From assembly GCA_035529075.1 (NCBI GenBank), contig DATKXK010000011.1, positions 1-64,000 of the forward strand: DNA of 64,000 bases, written 5' to 3'. This DNA comes from Acidobacteriota bacterium (GTDB lineage Bacteria > Zixibacteria > MSB-5A5 > GN15 > FEB-12). The notes below the pieces were generated by a model. The model was not told the origin of the DNA, searched no databases, and saw nothing but the letters and a program-made list of their open reading frames with translations. Below are positions 19,797 through 28,615 of the stretch, piece after piece (the first letter of the stretch is position 1; the number at the start of each line of letters is the position of its first letter). Both the position numbers and the translations under genes were made by a program.

Positions 19797-19797
19797 C

Positions 19798-21009
19798 ATG
19801 TCTCTGCAAAAAACCCTGGCGAAAAAAACGCTGGTCATAATCGGCCTGAATTCAGGCACTTCCGCCGACGGCCTGGATATGGCCGCCCTTCGCTTTGCGC
19901 AGTCCAGGCGCGGCACCGCCATCGAACTGCTCGGCGGGCGCACCCGGACCTTCGATCCTGACCTGCGACGAGCGATCCTGCGGACGGCCGACGCCGCTGA
20001 CGTTACTTTCCGGCAACTGATTCATCTGGACAACATGCTGGGCATGTTCTTCGGCCGGACCGCCGCCTCCTTCGTCAGGTCGCTGGCCGCCAGGGGCGTG
20101 GTCGTGGACGCAATCGCCTCACACGGGCAGACTGTCAGCCATCTTCCGGGCAAAACGAAAATCGGGAAGTACTCCGTCCACGGAACCCTTCAACTGGGGT
20201 CGCCGGAGCAAATCAGCGCTCTTACCGGCAAACCGGTGATCGCCGATTTTCGGCAGGCCGACGTAGCCCTGGGAGGCGAGGGTGCCCCGATAACCGTCGA
20301 GGCTATGCGCCGGCTGTGTGCGCACCGCAGCGAACCGCGCCTGATTGTCAACATCGGCGGTATGGCCAACTACTTCTATTTCCCGACCGGGCGGAACCAC
20401 ACGAACGTGCGGGCGGCCGACTGCGGGCCGGGTAACGTCCTGTGCGATCTGCTCAGTCGGCGCCTGTTCGGTGAGAAGTATGATCGCTCCGGGCGGCGCG
20501 CCTGCTCGGGGACGGTTTCCGATACGCTGCTCGCACGCCTGCGCCGGCAGCGTCCCTTCCGGGAGTTGCGGCCTTCCGTCGGCCGGGAGGACTTCGGCCC
20601 GAAACTCGTTGCGCGCATACTTCGGCTGGCCGAGCGGCTTGGCCTGGACAAGTCCGACCTGATGGCGACCGTGGCTGAACTGACAGTGGCCTCGATCGTC
20701 AAGCGTGTGCGTCCCATTATCCGGCGAGATGCGGGCGTGAGAAAATTATATTTGACTGGCGGGGGGTCACGTAACAAGTTCTTTATGCAGCGCCTGCAAG
20801 CCGTCCTGCCGGGCGTTGGCGTGAGCACGGTCCGGGACCTGGGTCTCGATCCGGATCTTGCGGAGGCAGCCTGCTTTGCCGTATTGGGATACGCAACGCT
20901 GCGCTCTGATCCGATGCCGACGCGATTTGACGGACGCCGACGCCGGCCGCTCCGGCCGATTCTCGGGAAGATTGTGCAGCCGCCGCAAAAAAACGTGAAC
21001 CATGGCTGA
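19798..21009 (+). CDS. anmK: Anhydro-N-acetylmuramic acid kinase AnmK
   Basis: Opens and phosphorylates 1,6-anhydro-MurNAc to MurNAc-6-phosphate, using ATP. Motifs: GLNSGTSADGLD (phosphate-binding start), SHGQTVSHLP, IADFRQADVALGGEGAP, IVNIGGMANYFYFP, DCGPGN, LYLTGGGSRN. Length 403 against the usual 360-390. There is no obvious Shine-Dalgarno site; translation is probably coupled to nagZ, whose stop lies 1 bp upstream. The gene overlaps the next one by 8 bp. Confidence 0.93.
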   Translation: MSLQKTLAKKTLVIIGLNSGTSADGLDMAALRFAQSRRGTAIELLGGRTRTFDPDLRRAILRTADAADVTFRQLIHLDNMLGMFFGRTAASFVRSLAARGVVVDAIASHGQTVSHLPGKTKIGKYSVHGTLQLGSPEQISALTGKPVIADFRQADVALGGEGAPITVEAMRRLCAHRSEPRLIVNIGGMANYFYFPTGRNHTNVRAADCGPGNVLCDLLSRRLFGEKYDRSGRRACSGTVSDTLLARLRRQRPFRELRPSVGREDFGPKLVARILRLAERLGLDKSDLMATVAELTVASIVKRVRPIIRRDAGVRKLYLTGGGSRNKFFMQRLQAVLPGVGVSTVRDLGLDPDLAEAACFAVLGYATLRSDPMPTRFDGRRRRPLRPILGKIVQPPQKNVNHG

Positions 21010-22291
21010 CATCGGGACAGGACGCCTATCTGTGATATCGATTATGAAGCTGTTACTGCGCATCGGCACGGGGATACTCCTTTTGGTGGTTATCTGGAGC
21101 TGTGCTTCAATCCCGGGGTTGCGCGAGGAATCGACCAGCACGTACATCCGGGTGCCGTTTATACGCGTTCTGCTTCAGGAAGGTACTGATCAGGTTGCGG
21201 TTACGGCGGATGCCGCCTTTGCCGTCGAGTGCCTGCGACAGGGAACCCAGACGGTCTACTACTCGAGCCAGCCGGTGAGGATTGAGAACCGGGTGCGGTG
21301 GTTGACGGTGCGGGATCGAAAGGACAATGTCATCGAGTCATCGCTTGACGAGATCAACATCATTCCGCGCGGGGCGGGCAATCGTGTCAAGCTCAACGGC
21401 AGGCGCTATCGTGGCATTCTGAAAATCCTCCCGCACGGCCAGACCATGCGCCTGGTGAACATCGTCTATCTCGAGGACTACCTGCAGGGAGTCGTCCCGC
21501 CGGAGATAGGCCCGCGCGCGGAGGAAGAACTGGAAGCCGTCAAGGCCCAGGCCGTGGCCGCGAGGACGTACGCAATGGCTCATCTCAAGCAGTATACCGG
21601 TGAACCGTTCGACGTCAAATCGAGTATCATCGATCAGCTTTATGAGGGTGCGACCGTTGAAGACGGGCTGGTCAACCGGGCCATCGAGGAGACCACCGGT
21701 CGGGTGATAATGTACCAGGACGGGTTCATCAACGCCTATTACCACTCCACGTGCGGCGGCAGCACCGATGACGTCGCGGACGTCTGGGAGCGCCGCGAGG
21801 TCCCCTACCTGAAATCAGTCGATGACGGTACCGCCTGCGCCTGGTCAAAATACTATACCTGGCGGGAAGTGTTCACGGAGGAGCAACTTCGCGGGCGCGT
21901 GGAGCAGTACCTGTCCAGTGACCGCGGGCGCGACCTCAGGATCGGACCGATTACCGACGTAAAGGTTATGCAGCGAACGGCAGGCGGCCGGATTGCCAAG
22001 CTCGCTGTCACCACGGAACGGGAGACGTTTAATTTCTACAAAGATCGGATTCGGTGGGTGATAGGCCGAACCTCCAACCCGGAGTTGATCCTGCCGTCCG
22101 ATCGTTTCGAGTCCGTCATTGAGCGTGACGCACAGGGAAACATCAGATCGGTGACGTTCACGGGCCGGGGTTACGGCCACGGGGTCGGCATGTGCCAGTG
22201 TGGGGCCATTGGGCGGGCCCGCGCGGGATGGGATTTCGCAGCGATTCTCGCGCATTACTATAGCGGTGTCGAGATAAAGAGGCTCTACTGA
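21002..22291 (+). CDS. SpoIID/LytB-domain lipoprotein (peptidoglycan glycan-strand processing)
   Basis: SpoIID-family proteins are lytic transglycosylases or amidase enhancers that act on denuded glycan. Seen: EDYLQGVVPPEIG with the expected catalytic Glu, VKAQAVAARTYA, YHSTCGGST and the GRGYGHGVGMCQCGA signature. The N-terminus contains a hydrophobic run ending VVIWSC, a lipobox, placing it at the periplasmic face. It starts inside anmK (8-bp overlap); an alternative ATG at 21044 would still keep the signal. With nagZ and anmK it forms a muropeptide release and recycling set. Confidence 0.9.
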   Translation: MADIGTGRLSVISIMKLLLRIGTGILLLVVIWSCASIPGLREESTSTYIRVPFIRVLLQEGTDQVAVTADAAFAVECLRQGTQTVYYSSQPVRIENRVRWLTVRDRKDNVIESSLDEINIIPRGAGNRVKLNGRRYRGILKILPHGQTMRLVNIVYLEDYLQGVVPPEIGPRAEEELEAVKAQAVAARTYAMAHLKQYTGEPFDVKSSIIDQLYEGATVEDGLVNRAIEETTGRVIMYQDGFINAYYHSTCGGSTDDVADVWERREVPYLKSVDDGTACAWSKYYTWREVFTEEQLRGRVEQYLSSDRGRDLRIGPITDVKVMQRTAGGRIAKLAVTTERETFNFYKDRIRWVIGRTSNPELILPSDRFESVIERDAQGNIRSVTFTGRGYGHGVGMCQCGAIGRARAGWDFAAILAHYYSGVEIKRLY

Positions 22292-22340
22292 TGCAACCCG
22301 TGTACACAGTCGTGTCGCCGGGTGCACGGGTGCCGGAAGA

Positions 22341-23804
22341 ATGCGCTTAGAGCAAAGCAGATTATCGGGCGTAATACTGGTCGCGGTCCTCGCGTGCGCT
22401 TCTGCCTCGGCGGGGGATTTCTCATACTCGGCAGGTGGCGGAGCCGGCATGGCCATGCTGACGGGCGGCGACTTTTTCAGTTTTGACCACGCCGGCACGT
22501 TTACTGCCCGGCTTGGCCACCGCCTCAGCGACCGGTGGCGGCTCAACCTGGAGTACGCGGCCTTTTCCTTTTCGAATGATACCCAGGCGGATTCCTTGTC
22601 GTCCATCGCCGGTCTGAGCAACAACTCGCCGCTCGACTTCGAAGCCACCCGGCTTACCGCCGCCGTCGATCGCCTCCTTTTTCCCGGTGGGCGCTGGCTC
22701 AACGTGACGGCGGGGCTGGGCGGCGGCCTTCTTGTCTGGCGGGCGGTTAACCCGAACACCAACACCACCTACGAGGTCCTGGGGATCAGGAAGCAGTCGA
22801 CCGACTTTGCCGCCAGCGAACTGATAGCTCAGACCTCAGCGGGCATCATGGTGGCTCCGTCATCGCGCTGGTCCCTGCACTTTCGCGGCTCAGCAGATTT
22901 CCTCACCGGGGCAGGCGCCGAGTTCGAGGACGCCATGTCCTCGTCCCGCGACCGCTGGCTTCTTGGAGCCTCCGCCACTCTGGAGGTTCATTTTGGAGCC
23001 ACCACGTCCGGGCCCAACTGGCCTTCCGAGCAGGCCTGGAACCAGCCTCTCGAAGTTAGCCCTGCGCCCCGGACGTTCGGGTCACCTGACAGTGACGGTG
23101 ACGGCGTGCCTGACCAGATTGATCGGTGCCTGAACAGCCCTCGGGGCGTGACGGTTGACCGAGCCGGGTGCCCGATTGACACTGATCACGACGGCGTGCC
23201 TGACGGGCTCGATGACTGTCCCGGCACCGACGTCGGCGGGCAGGGTGCGGTGGATATTTACGGCTGCCCCGTTGACTCTGATTTCGACGGAATCCCTGAT
23301 TTTCGGGACGCCTGTCCCGACGGCCCCATCGGCGGGCGGATCGACTCGACCGGGTGTCCGACGGATGCTGACTCCGACGGGGTGCCTGACGGCCTGGACG
23401 ACTGCCCGCTCACGCTCCCGGGCCTGGCGGTGGATCGGAACGGCTGCATTGACCTGTCGATGTTTGCGGCACCCATGGTGCTCAATATCGATTATCCTCC
23501 GGGCTCGTTTGAGATCGATCCCAACAACAAGAAGCGGGTTACGAGGCTGGCCGGCCTGCTGAACTTCGTCCCGGACATCAAACTGGAAGTCAACGGTTAC
23601 ACCGACAACATCGGGACCTCGGTCGCCAATAAACGACTCTCCGAGAAGCGTGCCCGACGGGTTCGGGATTTCCTCGTCACGCTCGGCGTGGCACCCGACC
23701 GCATCAAGGTATTCGGGTGCGGTGAGACCGATTTTGTCGCCTCCAATCAAACGGCCGAGGGACGTGCCAAGAATCGACGTATCGAGATAAAGTTCTACCG
23801 GTGA
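22341..23804 (+). CDS. OmpA-family outer-membrane protein with thrombospondin type 3 repeats
   Basis: Signal peptide (ILVAVLACASASAG), then an approximately 190-residue beta-barrel-like region (alternating hydrophobic strands, LGHRLSDRWRLNLEYAAF), four TSP3-type calcium repeats (DSDGDGVPDQIDRC, DTDHDGVPDGLDDC, DSDFDGIPDFRDAC, DADSDGVPDGLDDC) and a C-terminal OmpA peptidoglycan-binding domain (VNGYTDNIGTSVANKRLSEK, GRAKNRRIEI). It should tether the outer membrane to peptidoglycan. GGAAG precedes the start. The stop overlaps the following start codon. Confidence 0.93.
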   Translation: MRLEQSRLSGVILVAVLACASASAGDFSYSAGGGAGMAMLTGGDFFSFDHAGTFTARLGHRLSDRWRLNLEYAAFSFSNDTQADSLSSIAGLSNNSPLDFEATRLTAAVDRLLFPGGRWLNVTAGLGGGLLVWRAVNPNTNTTYEVLGIRKQSTDFAASELIAQTSAGIMVAPSSRWSLHFRGSADFLTGAGAEFEDAMSSSRDRWLLGASATLEVHFGATTSGPNWPSEQAWNQPLEVSPAPRTFGSPDSDGDGVPDQIDRCLNSPRGVTVDRAGCPIDTDHDGVPDGLDDCPGTDVGGQGAVDIYGCPVDSDFDGIPDFRDACPDGPIGGRIDSTGCPTDADSDGVPDGLDDCPLTLPGLAVDRNGCIDLSMFAAPMVLNIDYPPGSFEIDPNNKKRVTRLAGLLNFVPDIKLEVNGYTDNIGTSVANKRLSEKRARRVRDFLVTLGVAPDRIKVFGCGETDFVASNQTAEGRAKNRRIEIKFYR

Positions 23805-24379
23805 TGTACAGGCGACTTGCGGACACCAGTCACAGTTTCAGCTGCCAGGACTTCTCCGGGCGGCGGTCCAGTCGTTATGCCGTGGTCATATTCCTGCCGC
23901 CCGAACTGGACTCCATTGTAGCTCCTCTGCGCGAAAGGTTTGACCCGGACTACGGCGTGATCAGTTCTCATGTCACCATTGTCTTTCCTTTTGAGAGCAC
24001 CAAATCCCTGGATGACGTCTCCTTGATCGTGCGAGACGAGATTGACCGCATCAGGTCCCTGGAGATCGAACTGAGTTCAATCGGAGATTTCTATCCTTCC
24101 TTCCCGGTGATTTGCTGGAGGGTGAAGGATAACGTGACGCTGACGACCGCACACCGGAGGCTGTACGCACGCCTCGATCTCCCGCTGCCGCACAAACAGT
24201 ACAGCCCGCACGTGACGGTCGCGCGTGAGATATCGCATCACCGGGTGATGCTGGTCAAGGAGAAGATTGTCAGCTATCTGCCCGACGAGAAATTCCGTGT
24301 CCGCGCGGTGGATCTCGTGTCTCCGGTGGCTGACCACAACTGGGTCTCCGTTCGTACTTTCCCGTTGGCTGCCGGCTGA
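23804..24379 (+). CDS. 2H phosphoesterase (LigT / 2'-5' RNA ligase-like)
   Basis: Two HxT motifs, SSHVTIVFP (about residue 53) and SPHVTVARE (about 134), define the 2H phosphoesterase fold, which handles 2',3'-cyclic or 2'-5' phosphodiesters. ATG 23804 overlaps the previous stop by one base (TGATG); an in-frame GTG is immediately upstream. It is the last gene of the run before a shared terminator. Its link to the envelope genes may be positional only; substrate unknown. Confidence 0.85.
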   Translation: MYRRLADTSHSFSCQDFSGRRSSRYAVVIFLPPELDSIVAPLRERFDPDYGVISSHVTIVFPFESTKSLDDVSLIVRDEIDRIRSLEIELSSIGDFYPSFPVICWRVKDNVTLTTAHRRLYARLDLPLPHKQYSPHVTVAREISHHRVMLVKEKIVSYLPDEKFRVRAVDLVSPVADHNWVSVRTFPLAAG

Positions 24380-24401
24380 GCCTTTCTGCCCGGGGCCGAG
24401 C

Positions 24402-24431
24402 AAAAAAAAAGCGGCCGTGCGGCCGCTTTTC
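24402..24431. terminator. Bidirectional intrinsic terminator
   Basis: AAAAGCGGCC / GGCCGCTTTT around a GTGC loop. It has A and T runs on both sides and lies between two convergent genes, so it serves both. Confidence 0.9.
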
Positions 24432-24455
24432 CTGATTTTACTATGCCGGGAGTGA

Positions 24456-24992
24456 CTATTCCATGGGCTTTTCAGCCGCCACGGGATGGACGAGCGGCTT
24501 TGACTTGGCGAAGTCGAACGGCTTGAAATTCGGGTTACCCTCTTTCTTGTGGCACCGCGTGCAGTTCTCTTCCTTGGGGTAGATCAGTCCCGCCTCGATC
24601 GCCAGCTTCTTCTGCGCTTCCCGATCCTCGGCCCACTTTTTCTTGCTTTTGATCGTCGGGGATTTGTAGTCGCTGCCAGGACCGTGGCATGCCTCGCATT
24701 GCACCCCTTCCAGCAAGGTTGTATCGGCGGTCGTGCCGGTAACGTGACACCCGGTGCACTCCGCCTTCTTCTTTTCTTCCGCGGAGAGACCCTCGAAGGC
24801 CTTGGCGTGGCCGGTTTCGGCCCACGCCGTGTACTGGGGCTTATGGCAGACCTTGCACTTGGCTGCTCCGACATATTCGTGGGCGACCTTTTCGGCTTCC
24901 TTGGCACCCTTGGTTTCCTCGGCCATGGCCATGACCGTCCAGACTGCCAGCAGGCCCACGAAGAGTACAGCAATAATCGCTAGTTTCTTCAT
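24456..24992 (-). CDS. Tetrahaem periplasmic cytochrome c (c554-like)
   Basis: Signal sequence (MKKLAIIAVLFVGLLAVWTVMA) followed by four CxxCH haem sites: CKVCH, CTGCH, CEACH and CTRCH. The first lies in YVGAAKCKVCHKPQYTAW and the family-typical TGHAKAF follows. This arrangement resembles small c554-type electron-transfer cytochromes. ATG 24992 has GGAGG 8 bp upstream on the coding strand. No redox partner is encoded nearby, so its donor and acceptor are unknown. A possible promoter (GGGACA, 17 bp, TATAAC) is seen upstream. Confidence 0.9.
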   Translation of the reverse strand: MKKLAIIAVLFVGLLAVWTVMAMAEETKGAKEAEKVAHEYVGAAKCKVCHKPQYTAWAETGHAKAFEGLSAEEKKKAECTGCHVTGTTADTTLLEGVQCEACHGPGSDYKSPTIKSKKKWAEDREAQKKLAIEAGLIYPKEENCTRCHKKEGNPNFKPFDFAKSKPLVHPVAAEKPME

Positions 24993-25149
24993 ACGCAACT
25001 ACCTCCACGTACCTTTGCTACTCGTTATACAATGAACCGGTGCGAATGTCCCTGTCCTCTTTGCAGACTGAAAATATCAGGTATAGGATTTGGTGTCAAG
25101 TCGTTTGCCGCAGTACGCAGAAAAAAGCCGCCCCGGACCAAATAAAGGC

Positions 25150-25178
25150 TTGCCAAGCCATTGAAAAAGGGGTAGAAT
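25150..25178 (+). promoter_or_regulatory. Sigma-70-type promoter
   Basis: TTGCCA (25150-25155), a 17-bp spacer and TAGAAT (25173-25178). It implies a very short leader, about 9 nt, before the glycosyltransferase ATG with its GGGAAGG site. Confidence 0.65.
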
Positions 25179-25193
25179 TCCCGCAGGGAAGGT

Positions 25194-26405
25194 ATGAATA
25201 TACTCGTTGTATCGCAGCACTTTCCGCCTGAGCGTGGGGCCGTCAGGCGGCTTTTTGAATTCTCGCGCTTTTTCGTTCAAAACGGACATAACGTTTCGGT
25301 TCTGACGGCAGTGCCGAACTACCCCGACGGCGTTGTCCCTCCGAAATACCGGGGCAAGTTCTTCTGTACCGAGGAGATGGACGGGGTAAAGGTGTACCGC
25401 AGCTGGGTCCTGCCGGCCTCGAACCGTTACCCGGGCAGGCGCATGATCGGCTTTGTCATCTTTCTGTTCACGGCGCTGATCAACTCTTTCCGGATTCGGG
25501 GCCGCTGTGATCTCATTCTGGCCTCCACGCCGCCGGTGAACACGCCCGTCATCGGCTGGGTGCTGAGCAAATTGTGGCGCTGCCGGTTCGTAATCGAAAT
25601 CCGGGACCTTCAGCCGGAGTCGAGCGAAGAATTCGGAAACCTTGACCGTTCGCTCTTCACGCGGATGTTAAGGAAGCTCATGCACGGGCTGTACCGCCGC
25701 GCCGAGAAGCTCGTGGCGGTGACCGACGGTATCAGTGACTACCTGCAGGTACTCGGTGTTCCGGCTTCCAGGATAGCAACTATCAAGTCCGGATTCAGCA
25801 GCGAGTTCGTTACGGCCGACCATAACGGCATCCGACTCAAGTACGGCTGGGAGGACAAGTTCCTGATCCTGTATGCCGGGACCCTTGGCTGGGCGCACTC
25901 ACTGGAGACCCTTATCGAGGCGGCCCGCCAGTTGACGGATCATCCCGACCTTCAGTTTGTGTTCGTGGGTGACGGCGGCAAGCGTGGCGGCCTTGAAGGT
26001 ATGGTCCGTGATTACGGCCTGAAGAACGTCCAGTTTATCGGTGCGCAACCGCTGGAAAGCATCCCCTATTTCCTCAAGGCCAGCGACGTACTGATCGAGA
26101 TCCTCAAGGAAGCCCCCGTAACCAAGGGCACATTTCCCTGCAAGCTGTTCGAGTACATGGCCTCAGGGCGCCCCATCCTGTTCGGAGCCACCGATTGTGA
26201 AGCCGTCCGGGAGCTGCGGGCGGCCGGTAAGGCCCTGTCCTTCAGAACTGACGACGTCGAGGGGCTGTGTGACCTTATCCTCAAGCTCAAGTCAGGGCAC
26301 ATTGACGGCAACGGACTCGGGCAAAGATATCAGGAGCACGCCCTTCGTTTCCACTACCGCGAGCGCTGGGCCAAGCAGTATCTGAAACACCTCGAGCAAG
26401 ACTGA
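25194..26405 (+). CDS. Glycosyltransferase family 4 (WbuB-like)
   Basis: Retaining GT-B glycosyltransferase for surface polysaccharide or lipid-linked glycan. N-terminal Rossmann half begins MNILVVSQHFPPERGAVRRL. The C-terminal half has LILYAGTLGWAHSLETLIEA, FVFVGDGGKRGGLE, VQFIGAQPLESIPYFLKASD and the nucleotide-sugar site around FPCKLFEYMASGRPIL. A central hydrophobic stretch (GFVIFLFTALINSF) is typical of WbuB/WcaI-type enzymes and may touch the membrane. It has its own promoter and no glycan-cluster neighbours, so acceptor and donor sugars cannot be assigned. Confidence 0.9.
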   Translation: MNILVVSQHFPPERGAVRRLFEFSRFFVQNGHNVSVLTAVPNYPDGVVPPKYRGKFFCTEEMDGVKVYRSWVLPASNRYPGRRMIGFVIFLFTALINSFRIRGRCDLILASTPPVNTPVIGWVLSKLWRCRFVIEIRDLQPESSEEFGNLDRSLFTRMLRKLMHGLYRRAEKLVAVTDGISDYLQVLGVPASRIATIKSGFSSEFVTADHNGIRLKYGWEDKFLILYAGTLGWAHSLETLIEAARQLTDHPDLQFVFVGDGGKRGGLEGMVRDYGLKNVQFIGAQPLESIPYFLKASDVLIEILKEAPVTKGTFPCKLFEYMASGRPILFGATDCEAVRELRAAGKALSFRTDDVEGLCDLILKLKSGHIDGNGLGQRYQEHALRFHYRERWAKQYLKHLEQD

Positions 26406-26485
26406 CCGCGACGCTTCATTTTGCTTTCTCTACGAATTCCGCATATATTTAGCCGGACCTTGCCAACCGGATCGGAGTTTTACGT

Positions 26486-27913
26486 ATGTGTTCACGCGTC
26501 AAGCAAGCCATCAGCGAACTGAATGTGACGATTGCAGATCTGCCCGACCTTCTGCTCGGTGCCGACACCGTCGTTCCCACCATGCACGGGCCGAAACGAT
26601 ACATAAACTTCGACAACGCTGCGTCGACTCCGACCTTTCGGCCCATTGCCGAGGCCGTGGTGTCGTTCCTGAAATGGTATTCGAACGTGCATCGCGGCAC
26701 CGGGTTCAAGTCGCAGTTGTCGAGCTGGGCTTATGACGCCTATCGCAGCATCGTGGCGGACTTCGTCGGCGCCGACCTCGAAACGCAGGTTGTCCTTTTC
26801 ACCAAGAACTCCACCGAAGCCATCAACAAACTGGCGCAACGGCTGAACCTGAGCAGGGACGACGTCGTTCTGACAACGCTGATGGAGCACCATTCCAACG
26901 AACTGCCCTGGCGGCGGGTGGCACGAGTGGAGCACGTCGGTTTGAATGAAGACGGCACGATTGACAAGGACCACTTCCTGTCGCTGCAGAAGCGGTTTGG
27001 ATCGGCGGTGAAAGTGGTGGCCATCACCGGCGCGTCAAACGTCTCCGGGTACATCAACGACGTGGACTTCTTTGCCCGGGAGGCCCACCGCGCCGGGGCG
27101 AAGATCATCGTCGACGGAGCCCAGTTGATGCCGCACCGGCCGGTTGACGTAAAACCGGACGACCCCGAACACCGCATCGATTACCTCGTCTTCTCGGCCC
27201 ACAAGATGTACGCCCCCTTCGGCGTGGGCGTGCTCGTAGGTGACAGGAAAACGTTTGAAGAAGGCGACCCGTTCGAGGTCGGGGGCGGCGTCGTGGACAT
27301 TGTAACGCTCGAGAACGCCTACTGGGCTGATCTTCCGGAGAAAGAGGAAGCCGGCACCCCGGACATCATCGGTGTCGTCGCCCTCGGCAAGGTCATCCGG
27401 CTGTTTCAGGCGCTTGGCTGGGACGGGATCATAGGCCACGAGTCAGCGTTGATAGCCCACGCTCTCACCGAGCTGAAGAAGATCCCGCAGGTGACCATAT
27501 ACGGTGACACCGACCCGGCGAACGCCTCGCGGAGGCTCGGCGTCTTTTCGTTCAACCTCGAGAATATCAGCCATGCCCTTGCGGCGGCGATCCTCAGCTA
27601 CGAGGGCGGCATCGGGGTCAGGGCTGGCTGTTTCTGCGCTCACATGTACGTAAAGGAGCTGCTGCACGTTACGCCGGAGCAGTCAGAGGTGTACGAGGCG
27701 GAAATCCTGGCCCGCGACCGGTCGCATCTGCCGGGAGCCGTACGCGCCTCGTTCGGAATCTACAACACCAGGGATGAGGTTGACCGCCTCGTGTCAATGG
27801 TCAAAAAGATGGCCGCGGGGGACTATTCCGGCGACTACGTGCTTGACAGGGAAAAGGGTGAGTACGCGCCGAAAAACTTCAAGTATCACTACGACGAATA
27901 CTACCGTCTCTGA
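26486..27913 (+). CDS. Aminotransferase class V, cysteine desulfurase (SufS/Csd)-like
   Basis: PLP enzyme; the internal aldimine lysine is in VFSAHKMYAPFG, with FDNAASTP near the N-terminus, EHHSN (PLP-stacking His), and VDGAQLMPH. The C-terminal loop reads GVRAGCFCAHMYV with two cysteines; SufS/Csd enzymes use one cysteine in an RxGxHCA-type loop. At 475 residues it is longer than SufS (about 405), with an extra tail. No SufE, SufU or cluster-assembly genes lie nearby, so true desulfurase activity is likely but unproven. Confidence 0.82.
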   Translation: MCSRVKQAISELNVTIADLPDLLLGADTVVPTMHGPKRYINFDNAASTPTFRPIAEAVVSFLKWYSNVHRGTGFKSQLSSWAYDAYRSIVADFVGADLETQVVLFTKNSTEAINKLAQRLNLSRDDVVLTTLMEHHSNELPWRRVARVEHVGLNEDGTIDKDHFLSLQKRFGSAVKVVAITGASNVSGYINDVDFFAREAHRAGAKIIVDGAQLMPHRPVDVKPDDPEHRIDYLVFSAHKMYAPFGVGVLVGDRKTFEEGDPFEVGGGVVDIVTLENAYWADLPEKEEAGTPDIIGVVALGKVIRLFQALGWDGIIGHESALIAHALTELKKIPQVTIYGDTDPANASRRLGVFSFNLENISHALAAAILSYEGGIGVRAGCFCAHMYVKELLHVTPEQSEVYEAEILARDRSHLPGAVRASFGIYNTRDEVDRLVSMVKKMAAGDYSGDYVLDREKGEYAPKNFKYHYDEYYRL

Positions 27914-28084
27914 CCCCGGAGTGCGGCCCTGCCCCGGCGCCGGGTCGTGCGGCCCGCCGCCGGTCTGCCGTTCACGTGCAGAAATCAGTGTTGCAAGTCG
28001 GGAAAACCCGCTATATTGAGTGTGGTGTGCGACTCTTCTCGGTCTCTCAATGATGTCATTGTAGATAGTGATTCGACGAACCAG

Positions 28085-28114
28085 TTGTGTCCGCAAAAGA
28101 TTTGCGAGTATGAC
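28085..28114 (+). promoter_or_regulatory. Possible promoter of the GYD gene
   Basis: TTGTGT (28085-28090), an 18-bp spacer and TATGAC (28109-28114), 24 bp before the ATG. A second candidate lies upstream (TTGCAA 27991, TATATT 28012, spacer only 15 bp). Confidence 0.35.
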
Positions 28115-28137
28115 TATATGATTCAAGGAGATTTCTC

Positions 28138-28458
28138 ATGAAGACGTTCGTCATGATGACGAAAGTGGCTTCGCAGGACGCTGCGCTTGTCGAGGTTGCC
28201 TCGCGCCTGCAGCACCGGGAACGGCTGGGAACCACCTGGGTGGACAAGGTCAAGGAGAAGTGCCCGCAGGTGAAGTTCCTTGCTCACTACCTTCTGCTGG
28301 GACCGTGGGACTACATGGACATCTATGAGGCACCCGATGAGGAGGTGGCGGCCATGGTCTCCATCATCAGCCGGGCGCACGGCGCCCACCAGGTGGAAAG
28401 CTGGGTAGCTATTCCCAATAAGCAACTGGACAAACTCGGCGAGGCGTGCGACGAATAG
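28138..28458 (+). CDS. GYD-domain protein
   Basis: A 106-residue ferredoxin-like fold protein. The family motif region LLGPWDYMDIYEAPDEE and the following ISRAHGAHQVESWVAI match the GYD domain, with the name-giving glycine-aspartate-tyrosine pattern in a PWDYMD variant. AAGGAG precedes the start. Such proteins are widespread and have no established function. It stands alone between a promoter candidate and a bidirectional terminator. Confidence 0.8.
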   Translation: MKTFVMMTKVASQDAALVEVASRLQHRERLGTTWVDKVKEKCPQVKFLAHYLLLGPWDYMDIYEAPDEEVAAMVSIISRAHGAHQVESWVAIPNKQLDKLGEACDE

Positions 28459-28534
28459 CGCCGGCATGGTTTGACACGCCATCGGTGTGCCCTCCCGGCC
28501 CGCGGCCGGGACGGGGATGCGACGGCCAGGTAAA

Positions 28535-28566
28535 AAGCCGGAGACCCGAAAGTCTCCGGCTTCTTA
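28535..28566. terminator. Bidirectional intrinsic terminator
   Basis: AAGCCGGAGAC / GTCTCCGGCTT stem with CCGAAA loop, flanked by A-rich and T-rich tracts. It separates the convergent GYD and P5C dehydrogenase genes. Confidence 0.88.
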
Positions 28567-28615
28567 TTATCACCCGGTTCCCGATTAAGTCGGCGCGCTG
28601 CCGAAAACCGCCACC

